NCBI RefSeq assembly: GCF_900114495.1
Contig: NZ_FOZI01000003.1
Coordinates: 124,001 to 188,000 of the forward strand
DNA from: Dyella sp. OK004
GTDB taxonomy: Bacteria; Pseudomonadota; Gammaproteobacteria; Xanthomonadales; Rhodanobacteraceae
Length of the DNA: 64,000 nt
Direction of reading: 5' to 3'
Position numbers and translations under genes: made by a program. Below the pieces are notes generated by a model. It was not told where the DNA came from and ran no database searches. It was given only the letters and a program-made list of their open reading frames with translations. Below are positions 17,410 through 26,172 of the stretch, piece by piece; the stretch's first letter is position 1; each line of letters opens with the position of its first letter.

Positions 17410-19178
17410 GCAAAAAGAAAGTCAACGTCTGGGACGCCGAAACCTGGCGCATCTATAGGCGCCTGCTCGGTTACAGCGGCCGCTATTGGCCGATCGGCCT
17501 GATCGCGGTGGTGGGCATGGCGTTGGAAAGCGGCTGCCTTGCCGCCTTTACCAAGCTGCTGCGACCGCTGATCGACGACCTGTTCGCGAAGAAAGACGCC
17601 TATCTGATTTTCTGGATGCCGATCTGGATCATCGGGCTGTTCGTGCTGCGTGGCATCGGCATCTTCCTCAGCGATTACGGCATCGCGTATATCGGCCGTA
17701 ACGTCGTGCAAACAATGCGGCGCGATGTGTTCAGCTCCTACCTGCGCCTGCCGGCTGCCTTCTTCGGGACCGAGCACTCGGGGCAGCAAGTCTCCCGCAT
17801 CACCTATACCAGCGAGCAGGTGGCGCAAGCTTCCACCGATGCGGTGAAGGTGGCGGTGACCGAAGGCGTCATGATCATCGGCATGATGTGGGTGATGCTG
17901 ACGACCAGCGCTTACCTGACCATGGCGTTGTTGATCATGGTGCCGGCGGTGGTGTTGATCGTGACGGTGGTCAGCCGGCGCTATCGGCAAATCAGCAAGC
18001 GCATTCAGGGCACCATGGGTTCGGTGACCGGCACGGTCGAGGAATCGGTTGGAGCCCATCGGGAAGTCCGCATTTATGGCGGACAAGAGCATGAGGCGGA
18101 GCGCTTCGAAGAAGTCACCGAGCGCTCAAAGCGTCTGAATCTCAAAGTATCCATTACCAGCTCGATGTCGAGCGCGACGATCCAGACCGCCGCGGCGTTT
18201 GCACTGGCGCTGTTGGTCTATCTCGGCACGCGGCCGGGCGTGATCGACAGCATTTCGCCCGGTGTTTTCATCACGGTGCTGACCTCGATGGGCGCCATGC
18301 TGCCTTCGCTGAAGCGCCTGACCGGTGTGCAGGCGGGCATCCAGCGCGGCGTGGCCGCGTGCGAGGATCTGTTCGCGATCATCGACATGCCGCCGGAAAT
18401 CGATCATGGCAAGCATGTGCTGGAAAAGACGCGCGGCGACCTCGTCTTCAAGGATGTGCGCCTGACCTATGCGAGCAATGCCTTCGAAGCCCTGCGCGGT
18501 GTTGATCTGCATTGCCAGTCGGGCACGGTTACCGCGCTAGTGGGGCGGTCGGGCAGCGGCAAGAGCAGCCTGGTAAGTTTGTTGCCGCGTTTCTATGAGC
18601 CGAGCGAAGGTCATATCGACCTTGATGGCCTGGACTACTCCACCTACACGCTGGCGTCTTTGCGCAAGCAGATTGCCTGGGTGGGTCAGAGCGTGGTGTT
18701 GTTCGACGGCACCGTGGCCGACAACATCGCCTATGGCGAACTGGCCGACGCCAAGGAGAAGGACATCATCGCGGCGGCCGAGGCTGCCAATGCGATGGAG
18801 TTCATCAAGCGTCTGCCCAAGGGAATTCACAGCCAAATCGGCCAGGGTGGCAACATGCTGTCCGGCGGCCAGCGCCAGCGCATCGCCATTGCGCGCGCGA
18901 TCCTGAAGAATGCGCCGATCCTGGTATTGGACGAAGCCACCAGCGCGCTCGATACCGAATCGGAGCGGCTGATCCAGCAAGCCTTACAGCGTCTGATGCG
19001 CGATCGCACCACCCTGGTCATCGCCCATCGCCTGTCCACTATCGAGCATGCCGATCAGATCGCGGTGATGGAGCAGGGGCGTATTGTCGAGCGCGGCACG
19101 CATGCGGAACTGCTCGCGCTGGGCGGTCATTACGCGGTGCTGCATCGCATGCAGTTTCACGACAAGGCTACCGACTGA
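17406..19178 (+). CDS. msbA: MsbA lipid A flippase (ABC transporter)
   Basis: This 590-residue half-transporter has six membrane helices (about 1-310) and an ATPase domain with Walker A G-R-S-G-S-G-K-S-S near 379-387, signature L-S-G-G-Q-R-Q near 485-491, and Walker B I-L-V-L-D-E-A-T-S-A around 505-514. Homodimeric MsbA flips lipid A-core across the inner membrane. The adjacent lpxK, 8 bases downstream, is the classic msbA-lpxK pairing and confirms the assignment. The start codon is GTG, overlapping the exbD stop. Confidence 0.96.
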   Translation: MSKKKVNVWDAETWRIYRRLLGYSGRYWPIGLIAVVGMALESGCLAAFTKLLRPLIDDLFAKKDAYLIFWMPIWIIGLFVLRGIGIFLSDYGIAYIGRNVVQTMRRDVFSSYLRLPAAFFGTEHSGQQVSRITYTSEQVAQASTDAVKVAVTEGVMIIGMMWVMLTTSAYLTMALLIMVPAVVLIVTVVSRRYRQISKRIQGTMGSVTGTVEESVGAHREVRIYGGQEHEAERFEEVTERSKRLNLKVSITSSMSSATIQTAAAFALALLVYLGTRPGVIDSISPGVFITVLTSMGAMLPSLKRLTGVQAGIQRGVAACEDLFAIIDMPPEIDHGKHVLEKTRGDLVFKDVRLTYASNAFEALRGVDLHCQSGTVTALVGRSGSGKSSLVSLLPRFYEPSEGHIDLDGLDYSTYTLASLRKQIAWVGQSVVLFDGTVADNIAYGELADAKEKDIIAAAEAANAMEFIKRLPKGIHSQIGQGGNMLSGGQRQRIAIARAILKNAPILVLDEATSALDTESERLIQQALQRLMRDRTTLVIAHRLSTIEHADQIAVMEQGRIVERGTHAELLALGGHYAVLHRMQFHDKATD

Positions 19179-19186
19179 GGTCTCCT

Positions 19187-20179
19187 ATGGCGCTGGCCGA
19201 CACGCTCCAGGCCGCCTGGTACGGCAAGGGAAAACGGCCGTGGTGGACCTTGCCTCTGGCGGTGCTGTACGGCGGTGTGAGCCGCTTGCGCCGGACCCTG
19301 TATCGGCACGGCTGGCTGCGCAGCGAACGTCTGTCGGTGCCAGTCATCGTGATCGGGAATATCAGCGTCGGCGGCACCGGCAAGACCCCGCTTGCCATGG
19401 CGCTCGCCGAGGCGCTGCGCCGCCACGGCTATCGCCCGGGAGTGGTCAGTCGCGGCTATGGCGGCACCGAACAGGGACCGCTGTTGCTGGATGAATTGCC
19501 CGATCCGGCTCGCGTGGGTGACGAACCTTGTTTGATCCGTGCGTCCGGCACGCCGGTGGCGGTGGGGCGCGACCGTCCAGCGGCGGCACAGTTGCTGATC
19601 GATGATGCGGGCTGCGATGTGGTGATGGCCGATGACGGTCTGCAGCACTATCGCCTGCGACGGGATATCGAGATTTGCGTGATCGACGGTGCGCGCCGGT
19701 TTGGCAATGGTGCACTGTTGCCGGCGGGGCCATTGCGTGAACCGGTAACGCGCCTGGCGCAGACGGACTTCCGTGTCTGCAATGGCGGTGAAACGCAGCC
19801 CGGCGAAGTACTCATGTCACTGCAGGGTGACATGGCAAGGTCCATGGCGGATGACCATCTGCAACCTCTGGACGCCTTCCGCGGGCGGCGCGTGCACGCG
19901 GTGGCGGGCATTGGTCACCCGCAGCGCTTCTTCGACAGCTTGCGGGCGCGAGGGCTGGAGGTGGTCGAGCATCCGTTTCCCGATCATCACGCTTATCGGG
20001 CGGACGACCTGGCCTTTGGCGACAGCGCGCCAGTGCTGATGACGGAGAAGGATGCGGTGAAATGTCGCCCGCTGGCCTTGCCCCAAGGGTGGGTGGTACC
20101 CGTGCGCGCCGTATTGCCCGAAGCGTTCCTTGAGGAAGTCTGCGCACGGGTAGCGAAAGTCCGTGCGGCAATAGGCTGA
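19187..20179 (+). CDS. lpxK: Tetraacyldisaccharide 4'-kinase
   Basis: The 330-residue kinase phosphorylates the 4' position of the lipid A disaccharide precursor at the inner membrane. An N-terminal hydrophobic segment (about 20-32) precedes the P-loop V-G-G-T-G-K-T-P at about 61-68, and M-A-D-D-G-L-Q-H-Y-R-L near 148-158 is the family signature containing the catalytic aspartates. It closes the exbB-exbD-msbA-lpxK string and is followed by a hairpin. Confidence 0.96.
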   Translation: MALADTLQAAWYGKGKRPWWTLPLAVLYGGVSRLRRTLYRHGWLRSERLSVPVIVIGNISVGGTGKTPLAMALAEALRRHGYRPGVVSRGYGGTEQGPLLLDELPDPARVGDEPCLIRASGTPVAVGRDRPAAAQLLIDDAGCDVVMADDGLQHYRLRRDIEICVIDGARRFGNGALLPAGPLREPVTRLAQTDFRVCNGGETQPGEVLMSLQGDMARSMADDHLQPLDAFRGRRVHAVAGIGHPQRFFDSLRARGLEVVEHPFPDHHAYRADDLAFGDSAPVLMTEKDAVKCRPLALPQGWVVPVRAVLPEAFLEEVCARVAKVRAAIG

Positions 20180-20183
20180 TACA

Positions 20184-20211
20184 ACAACGGCCGGCTTGCG
20201 CCGGCCGTTGT
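20184..20211. terminator. Hairpin between convergent lpxK and glycine-zipper gene
   Basis: A 12-bp stem (ACAACGGCCGGC / GCCGGCCGTTGT) has a TTGC loop. The plus-strand side has no T-run; read on the minus strand it continues TTGTAT. It is likely a terminator for the convergent genes, though weaker than a canonical one. Confidence 0.6.
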
Positions 20212-20244
20212 GTGGAGAGCGTCGCCAGATGACTGGCGGCTCGC

Positions 20245-20757
20245 TTACTGGATGCGCGTTACGTTGCCGTCGCCGTCGACCTGCACCATATCGCCTTCGC
20301 GAATGGCGCTGGCATCCGGTACGGTGACGTTGCTATAGCTGCCATTGCCCATGCGCAGGCGCAGCGTCCAGCTCTCGCTGCCGCCGCCGGTGCCGATCTT
20401 GTTGCCGGCAAAGCCGCCGCCGACCGCACCCGCGACCGTCGCCAGTTTGCGGCCGTTGCCCCTGCCGACCTGGTTGCCCAGCACGCCGCCGGCGACAGCG
20501 CCGATGATCGCGCCGGCCGTGCCGTGGTCGCGGCCCTGGGTCATGTTGTGTTCGATCGACTCCACCGTGCCGCACTGGCTGCAGCGCAGAAAGATACCGT
20601 CGTTGCGGATCAATACGTTGCCGTTGAGCGTGCCGGCATCCACCACCGGACGGTTCGGTGCTGCTGGTCGGTTGGCGCCGGTCGCGGCCGTTGCCGACAG
20701 GCTGACGAAGGCGAGGGCGGCAGACGCGGTCAGGGCGAGAAAACGCTTGGTACTCAT
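20245..20757 (-). CDS. Periplasmic glycine-zipper protein with CxxCG motif
   Basis: The 170-residue precursor has a Sec signal peptide (cleavage near S-A-T-A-A, residue 25) without a lipobox. C-S-Q-C-G-T-V (Cys59, Cys62) precedes a glycine zipper at about 81-120 (AGAIIGAVAGGVLGNQVG and a second helix) and a C-terminal beta region ending G-D-G-N-V-T-R-I-Q. The ATG has GGAGA upstream. It is paralogous to the proteins at 4291 and especially 4893, but secreted or membrane-inserted rather than lipidated. The function is unknown. Confidence 0.85.
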   Translation of the reverse strand: MSTKRFLALTASAALAFVSLSATAATGANRPAAPNRPVVDAGTLNGNVLIRNDGIFLRCSQCGTVESIEHNMTQGRDHGTAGAIIGAVAGGVLGNQVGRGNGRKLATVAGAVGGGFAGNKIGTGGGSESWTLRLRMGNGSYSNVTVPDASAIREGDMVQVDGDGNVTRIQ

Positions 20758-20886
20758 GGGTTCTCCAGGTGGATGGGCGAGCCGAGTCTAATCGGCTCGG
20801 CTGAACGGCAGGCGAGACATTTCTTTATCATGGGCATCCCGCGGAGCGTCTGTCGACACTCTGCCTGTTTAGCCCCTGGAGTTTCC

Positions 20887-21285
20887 ATGAGCCTGATCCA
20901 AGTTCCGGTGTCCTACGGCGAGTTGATCGACAAGATCACGATCCTGGAGATCAAGTCGCGTCAGATCACCGACCCGGCCAAGCTGGCCAATGTGCGCAAC
21001 GAGCTGGACATGCTCAATGCCACCTGGGCCAACGCCGACGCTTCGAAGACCGATATCGCCGCCGAGCGCGCTCGCCTGCTGGCGGTGAACGAAGCGCTAT
21101 GGGATATCGAAGATCGCATCCGCCTGAAAGAGAAAGCGCAGGCGTTCGACCAGGAGTTCATTGAGCTGGCCCGCGCGGTGTATTTCCAGAACGACGACCG
21201 CGCGGCGGTGAAGCGCGAGATCAACCTCAAACTCGGCTCGCAGCTGGTCGAAGAGAAGTCGTACCAGGATTACAAGAGCAAGTAA
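20887..21285 (+). CDS. DUF6165 family protein
   Basis: The 132-residue soluble protein starts M-S-L-I-Q-V-P-V-S-Y-G-E-L-I-D-K-I-T-I-L and is mostly alpha-helical, with a charged coiled-coil-like middle and a C-terminal Y-Q-D-Y-K-S-K. I recognise it as a DUF6165-type protein, a group of unknown function often found near LPS or glycosyltransferase genes; here it faces the heptosyltransferase gene tail to tail. There is no signal peptide or membrane segment. A longer in-frame extension overlapping the upstream promoter region is not supported. Confidence 0.7.
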   Translation: MSLIQVPVSYGELIDKITILEIKSRQITDPAKLANVRNELDMLNATWANADASKTDIAAERARLLAVNEALWDIEDRIRLKEKAQAFDQEFIELARAVYFQNDDRAAVKREINLKLGSQLVEEKSYQDYKSK

Positions 21286-21292
21286 GCACACG

Positions 21293-21362
21293 TGTAGGAG
21301 CGCACCCTGTGCGCTATAGGCGCTTGGTTAAGTGCGAATCGCGCACAGGGTGCACTCCTACA
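21293..21362. repeat. GTAG-headed REP-like inverted repeat, copy 1
   Basis: Arms at 21293-21314 and 21341-21362 are complementary at 21 of 22 positions, each beginning TGTAGGAG and containing a smaller internal hairpin (CGCAC-CCT-GTGCG in the left arm). GTAG-headed palindromic repeats are known from Pseudomonas and Stenotrophomonas (SMAG elements). The right arm supplies the TAG stop codon (21358-21360) of the heptosyltransferase gene. A second copy lies at 26504-26572. Confidence 0.85.
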
Positions 21363-22395
21363 GGATGGCCGCGCTCGCTGCTTCAAACCGTTCGATGACC
21401 TCGTTGACCTCAATGAGGTCCATCACGCCCGGTTTCTCGATCTTGCTACCCCACGGAATCTCATTGGCCGGCTTGCCCAAATATTTTCGTGAAGCTTGAT
21501 CGTATTTGTTGACGCACCAGCGCCGGTCGGAATAAGGACCGGAGCGATCCGGATTGCTGGCCGCGTGCAGACCCAGCACCTTGCAGCCGACCGCATTGGC
21601 CATGTGCATCGGGCCGGAGTCGGGCGTCAGTAGTAGTGGTGCACGGCTGAGCATGGCCAGCAGACGCTTGAGGGTGTCTTTGCCGGTGAGGTCGAGCGGC
21701 GCATGGCGACACACGGCGAGTATCGCGTCAGCCATGCTGCGTTCGTCCTGCGACGGTCCGCCGATCAAGGCGACGCGCCAGCCGCGCTGGGCGGCGTGGT
21801 CCATCACGGCGGCATAGCGTTCCGGACGCCAGTTGCGCAGGGTGTGGCTGGAGGTGGGGCTGACCAGCAAGGTCGGCGTGTCGCCTGGCAGCTGTTCGGC
21901 CGCCCAGGCATGGGCCTCTTCGGGGATGGGAATATCCCAGCTCACCTGGGTCTGCTTCAGCCCCAGCGGTTCGCAGAAACTGCCGATCGCGTCGAGTACG
22001 TGTTCGCCTGTGCGCGCAGGGATGCGTTCGTTGATCACCAGCCCGTGCAGGTCTTTCGCCCGCGCCGGGTCGTAACCGATCCGGCGGCGGGCCTTGATGC
22101 CCAGGCTAAGCAGGTTGGAGCGCATGGCCACCTGCATCTGCAGCAGGGCATCGAAGCTTTGCCCGCGTAGCGCGTCCCGCACGGCGCGCATACCCGCCCA
22201 GCCGGCAGTCTTGTCGAAGGTGACGAAATCCACGCCGGGCAGGTCGCCGACCAGACGCCGTTCCAGCTTGCCCACGATCCAGGTAAGCCGGGTCTGCGGC
22301 CAGGCCCGCTGCAGTGTGCGCACCAGAGGCACGACGTGGGTGACGTCGCCGATGGCGGAGGTGCGCAGCAGGCAGATAGAGGCGGGAGCAGGCAT
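21358..22395 (-). CDS. Glycosyltransferase family 9 (LPS heptosyltransferase-like)
   Basis: The 345-residue GT9 protein opens with L-L-R-T-S-A-I-G-D-V-T-H-V-V-P, the N-terminal heptosyltransferase motif with the catalytic Asp. It contains T-P-D-S-G-P-M-H-M-A-N-A-V-G in the C-terminal domain, which binds the ADP-heptose nucleotide sugar. Such enzymes add heptose to the Kdo region of the LPS core. The divergent neighbour kdkA (Kdo kinase) fits this role. An ATG at 22422 is an alternative start nine residues earlier. The stop codon lies within a REP element. I cannot tell WaaC from WaaF or WaaQ type by sequence alone. Confidence 0.85.
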   Translation of the reverse strand: MPAPASICLLRTSAIGDVTHVVPLVRTLQRAWPQTRLTWIVGKLERRLVGDLPGVDFVTFDKTAGWAGMRAVRDALRGQSFDALLQMQVAMRSNLLSLGIKARRRIGYDPARAKDLHGLVINERIPARTGEHVLDAIGSFCEPLGLKQTQVSWDIPIPEEAHAWAAEQLPGDTPTLLVSPTSSHTLRNWRPERYAAVMDHAAQRGWRVALIGGPSQDERSMADAILAVCRHAPLDLTGKDTLKRLLAMLSRAPLLLTPDSGPMHMANAVGCKVLGLHAASNPDRSGPYSDRRWCVNKYDQASRKYLGKPANEIPWGSKIEKPGVMDLIEVNEVIERFEAASAAIL

Positions 22396-22440
22396 GGGGC
22401 TTGGGCTAGAATCGCGGGTCATTGGGCGAAACAGGGTGTT

Positions 22441-23202
22441 GTGAAGCCGGACATGATGATGCAAGAGCAAGTCCGTGAGGGCACTGCCGGAGCGATTCTG
22501 TTCGACGCGGCGGCATCGCCACAAGTCGATGACGACTGGTTCGCACCGGATTACTGGCGCGAACGCGGTGCTTTGCGCACACAGGCGGGCGGGCGCGGTG
22601 GTGTTGCCATCGTCGATACGCCGACCGGCGAATGTGTGCTTCGCCACTACCGCCGGGGTGGTCTGGTGGCGAAGTGGATGGGGGATCGTTACCTATGGAT
22701 AGGCGCGGAACGTAGCCGCGGTTTTGCGGAGTTCCGATTGCTGGCCGACATGATCCGGCAAGGGCTGCCTGTGCCTGGTGTGGTCGCCGCGCGTTATCGC
22801 CGGCACGGCCTGTTCTATACCGCCGACCTGATGACTCGCCGCGTTCCCGATGCCTCCACCTTGGCCGAATGTCTCGCCGCCGGGAAGTTTGACGGCGAAC
22901 TCGCCGAACTGGTCGGTGCCCTGGTGGCGCGTTTCCATCGCGTCGGCATCTGGCACGCGGACCTCAATGCACACAACATTCTGGTGACCGCCACCGAGCT
23001 GTATCTGATCGACTTCGATCGCGGCAAGCTGCGGCGGCCGGCCGAAGGCTGGCGGCTGGCCAATCTGCAGCGCCTGCGCCGTTCGCTGATCAAGCTCGGT
23101 GCCGCAACGCAGGGCGAGACAGTGTTTGAAGAGCAGCTATGGAAGCCCTTGCTCTATCGCTACGAGCTAAGCTTCGGCACCAGCGATGGCGGCTTGCTGT
23201 GA
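22441..23202 (+). CDS. kdkA: 3-deoxy-D-manno-octulosonic acid kinase
   Basis: The 253-residue protein kinase-like enzyme has the catalytic loop H-A-D-L-N-A-H-N at 172-179 and the metal-binding D-F-D-R-G at 191-195, both characteristic of KdkA/WaaP. KdkA phosphorylates Kdo of lipid A-Kdo, which suits species with a single phosphorylated Kdo such as Haemophilus and Xanthomonas. The start is uncertain: GTG 22441 has AGGG four bases upstream, while ATGs at 22453, 22456 and 22459 are also possible. It is divergent from the GT9 gene and followed directly by an MBL-fold gene. Confidence 0.88.
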   Translation: MKPDMMMQEQVREGTAGAILFDAAASPQVDDDWFAPDYWRERGALRTQAGGRGGVAIVDTPTGECVLRHYRRGGLVAKWMGDRYLWIGAERSRGFAEFRLLADMIRQGLPVPGVVAARYRRHGLFYTADLMTRRVPDASTLAECLAAGKFDGELAELVGALVARFHRVGIWHADLNAHNILVTATELYLIDFDRGKLRRPAEGWRLANLQRLRRSLIKLGAATQGETVFEEQLWKPLLYRYELSFGTSDGGLL

Positions 23203-23244
23203 GTGTCATTGCTTGCCCCCGACCTTGAACCGATTGCGAAGCCT

Positions 23245-24003
23245 ATGACTTGGTCCCTGCATTTTCTCGGCGTAGGCGCGGCGCATGCCGTGGAGCTGGG
23301 TTCGTCTTCCGCGGTACTGGAGCGCGACGGCAAACCGATGCTGCTGATCGACTGCGGCCCCGATACGCTGGATCGTTATCAGGCCGCCTATGGCGAGCCG
23401 CCGCGAGCGCTTTACATCACGCACACGCATATGGATCACGTGGGCGGGCTGGAGCGCTTGTTCTTCCGCTTGTGGTTCGATGAGCACCTGCGCGGACAGA
23501 CCAAGCTGTTCCTGCAGGCGGGGCTGATGCCCTGGTTGCAGGGCCGGGTGGCCGACTACCCCAATGTGTTGGCCGAGGGCGGCGTCAACTTCTGGGAAGC
23601 TTTCCGTTTGCTGCCTTGCAGTCGCGGATTTTGGCTCGACGGCTGCTGGTTCGACGTATTTGCCACTCGTCACCATATGCCAGGCACCTCGTTCGGTATC
23701 GCGCTGGCTGGCAGTTTTGCCTATACCGGCGATACCAGGCCGGTGCCCGAAATGCTGGAACGGTATGCGGGCAGCACCGAGGTGATCGCGCACGATTGCG
23801 GGCTGGCCGGCAATCCTTCGCATACCGGTATCGACGATATCGAGCGCGAATACCCGGAACACCTGTGCTCGCGTCTGCGGCTGTATCACTACGGCAGCGT
23901 GGAGGATGGCGAAGCCCTGGCGGCGCGCGGCTATACCATCGCCGCAGCCGGTGCGCGGATTGCGTTGGCAGCGCCTATGCCGCCCAGGGCCGATGCCGGC
24001 TGA
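23245..24003 (+). CDS. MBL-fold metallo-hydrolase
   Basis: The 252-residue protein has the metal-binding T-H-T-H-M-D-H motif (H60, H62, D64, H65), further ligands in R-H-H-M-P-G (about 133-138), Y-T-G-D-T-R and A-H-D-C, and a beta-lactamase-like fold resembling RNase Z/CPSF-type hydrolases. The substrate cannot be assigned. ATG 23245 begins directly at the first beta strand; a GTG at 23203 abutting the kdkA stop would add 14 residues. The gene follows kdkA in the same direction, probably as an operon, but a role in LPS synthesis is not implied by the fold. Confidence 0.78.
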   Translation: MTWSLHFLGVGAAHAVELGSSSAVLERDGKPMLLIDCGPDTLDRYQAAYGEPPRALYITHTHMDHVGGLERLFFRLWFDEHLRGQTKLFLQAGLMPWLQGRVADYPNVLAEGGVNFWEAFRLLPCSRGFWLDGCWFDVFATRHHMPGTSFGIALAGSFAYTGDTRPVPEMLERYAGSTEVIAHDCGLAGNPSHTGIDDIEREYPEHLCSRLRLYHYGSVEDGEALAARGYTIAAAGARIALAAPMPPRADAG

Positions 24004-24017
24004 TCCGTCGCGCCGGC

Positions 24018-24046
24018 TTGTCTGAATTCCGGCCTGCCGGTATTAT
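24018..24046 (+). promoter_or_regulatory. Sigma-70 promoter for tRNA-Ser
   Basis: TTGTCT (24018-24023) and TATTAT (24041-24046) are separated by 17 bases, with the transcription start expected near 24053, about 44 bases before the mature tRNA. Both hexamers are close to consensus, which is uncommon in this GC-rich window. Confidence 0.68.
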
Positions 24047-24096
24047 TCCGCTTCTTTGCCGGGCCTTGATGACCGGCAAGGCGATTTCACCATCGC

Positions 24097-24189
24097 GGAG
24101 AGGTGTCCGAGTGGTTGAAGGAGCACGCCTGGAAAGTGTGTATACGGCTTATCCCCGTATCGCGGGTTCGAATCCCGCCCTCTCCGCCA
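24097..24189 (+). tRNA. tRNA-Ser (anticodon GGA)
   Basis: The 93-base gene folds as a class II tRNA. Acceptor GGAGAGG pairs with CCTCTCC and is followed by G-CCA encoded in the DNA. The anticodon stem is CACGC/GTGTG with loop CTGGAAA, giving anticodon GGA for UCC/UCU codons. A long variable arm typical of serine tRNA and a GGTTCGAATCC T-arm complete it. A 7-bp inverted repeat at 24206-24224 follows, and the SRP RNA lies 59 bases downstream. Confidence 0.97.
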
Positions 24190-24205
24190 GTGAGTGAAAT
24201 CGCGT

Positions 24206-24224
24206 AACGGTCTTGACGACCGTT
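24206..24224 (+). other. Hairpin between tRNA-Ser and SRP RNA
   Basis: AACGGTC and GACCGTT form a perfect 7-bp stem around the loop TTGAC. There is no T-run, so it may be a processing or protective structure rather than a terminator, and tRNA-Ser and SRP RNA may share a transcript. Confidence 0.5.
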
Positions 24225-24248
24225 CATGGGCAAGAGCCCAACGTCTAT

Positions 24249-24358
<110 letters not shown>

Positions 24359-24457
24359 GCCTTTCTGGGGTATGCGAATCGCCATCGGTCGTCCTGACTT
24401 AGCTGACTTGCCGCAAGCGACTTGGCACAATCGAACTTCGCCCCAAGGTAAACCGGC

Positions 24458-26140
24458 ATGTCCTATCAGGTACTCGCGCGCAAATGGCGCCCCCGCAAGT
24501 TCGCCGAACTCGTCGGGCAGGAGCATGTGGTCCGCGCGCTCACCAATGCGCTCGATACCGGGCGCATGCATCACGCTTATCTGTTCACCGGTACGCGCGG
24601 CGTGGGCAAGACCACCATCGCGCGCATCTTCGCCAAGTCGCTGAACTGCGAACGCGGCGAGTCGGCTGATCCCTGTGGTGAATGCGCCGTTTGCACCGCC
24701 GTCGATGCCGGCCGTTTTGTCGACCTGCTCGAGATCGACGCAGCCAGCAACACCGGCGTGGACGATGTGCGCGAGGTGATCGAGAACGCGCAGTACGCAC
24801 CGGCGCGCGGCCGCTTCAAGGTGTATCTGGTCGACGAGGTGCACATGCTGTCCAAGCCGGCCTTCAATGCGTTGCTGAAGACGTTGGAAGAGCCGCCGCC
24901 GCATGTGAAGTTCCTGCTTGCCACCACCGATCCGCAGAAGCTGCCGGTGACGGTGCTGTCGCGTTGCCTGAAGTTCAATCTCAAGCGTTTGTTGCCGGAG
25001 CAGATTTCCGGCCAGATGCGTCACATCCTCGGCGCCGAAAACATCGCGTATGAAGACGCCGCAATCGGCGAGCTCGCGCGTGCAGCCGACGGCTCGCTGC
25101 GTGACGGCTTGTCGCTGCTCGACCAGGCCATCGCCTATGGCGGCGGCTCGCTGCAGGTCGATGACGTGCGCGCCATGCTGGGCAGTGTCGCGCGCGGGCA
25201 GGTGCTTGGCGTGCTCGAGGCACTTGCAGCGGGCGACGGCGATCAGTTGATGGCCGAGTGCGCGCGCATCGCCTCCTTCTCGCCGGATTTCGGCGGTGTG
25301 CTGGACGATCTTGCCAGCGTGTTGCACCGCATCCAGCTGATCCAGTTGGTACCCGGTTATCGCCCGGAAGGCGACGCCGGTGACGAACAAGCGCTGGCTT
25401 CGCTGGCAGAGCGTGTCGGCGCGGAAGACGTGCAACTCTATTACCAGATTGCCACCGGTGGACGCCGCGATCTCTCGTTGGCGCCGGATGCGCGTACCGG
25501 TTTTGAAATGGCTTTGTTGCGCATGCTGGCTTTCCGGCCCGCGGATGGCGGTGACGGTTCGCGCGCCGAGCGGCCTGCCGCCAGTGCGGCACCGCGTACG
25601 CCAGCCGCCGCTCCGACACGCGTCGCGCCACCAGCTCCAGCCGCGGTTGAACGGCCGGCCGCGCGCGCAGCGGAACCCGCACCAGTGCGCACGGAACCGG
25701 CTCCCGTCGCCCCCCCCGCAGCGCCGCGCGCCGCGCTAGTGTTGGACGCGAATGGCCTGCCGCACTGGGATTCGATGATTGAACAAGCCGGCCTGCGCGG
25801 GCCGCTAGGACAGCTGGCGCAGAACGCCGCCTTGCGCGAGCGCGAGGGGCAAACTCTGGTGCTGGCGCTGCAACCCATCCATATGCATCTCGCTGTCGAA
25901 CCGATGGTGAGCCAGATGGAAGAGCGCATCAGCCAGGCCATGGGCGAGCGCATCCGCCTCCGTTTCGTCGGCGATCACGCCAGTGGCGTGGAAACACCGG
26001 CCGCGCGTGCAGCCACGGCGCGCTCAGTAGCACAGTCCGCGGCGGAACAATCGATCGAGGAAGACCCCTTGGTGCAATCGTTGCGACGCGAATTCGGCGC
26101 GCGCGTGCTGCCACAGTCGGTCAAGCCCTTCGAGCCGTAA
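24458..26140 (+). CDS. dnaX: DNA polymerase III subunits tau/gamma
   Basis: The 560-residue clamp-loader ATPase has Walker A G-T-R-G-V-G-K-T at 45-52, a zinc site (C64, C73, C76, C79), Walker B L-V-D-E-V-H-M-L near 123-130 and an SRC motif. The clamp-loader domains end near residue 370; a Pro/Ala-rich linker (about 370-430) leads to the tau-specific C-terminal domain that binds DnaB and polymerase alpha. An eight-C run at 25710-25717 (codons 418-420) could permit -1 frameshifting to a product of 441 residues, similar to E. coli gamma. ybaB and recR follow, the conserved dnaX-ybaB-recR arrangement. Confidence 0.95.
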   Translation: MSYQVLARKWRPRKFAELVGQEHVVRALTNALDTGRMHHAYLFTGTRGVGKTTIARIFAKSLNCERGESADPCGECAVCTAVDAGRFVDLLEIDAASNTGVDDVREVIENAQYAPARGRFKVYLVDEVHMLSKPAFNALLKTLEEPPPHVKFLLATTDPQKLPVTVLSRCLKFNLKRLLPEQISGQMRHILGAENIAYEDAAIGELARAADGSLRDGLSLLDQAIAYGGGSLQVDDVRAMLGSVARGQVLGVLEALAAGDGDQLMAECARIASFSPDFGGVLDDLASVLHRIQLIQLVPGYRPEGDAGDEQALASLAERVGAEDVQLYYQIATGGRRDLSLAPDARTGFEMALLRMLAFRPADGGDGSRAERPAASAAPRTPAAAPTRVAPPAPAAVERPAARAAEPAPVRTEPAPVAPPAAPRAALVLDANGLPHWDSMIEQAGLRGPLGQLAQNAALREREGQTLVLALQPIHMHLAVEPMVSQMEERISQAMGERIRLRFVGDHASGVETPAARAATARSVAQSAAEQSIEEDPLVQSLRREFGARVLPQSVKPFEP

Positions 26141-26172
26141 ACCTTACTACCAGACCATTCGGAGTCAGAATC

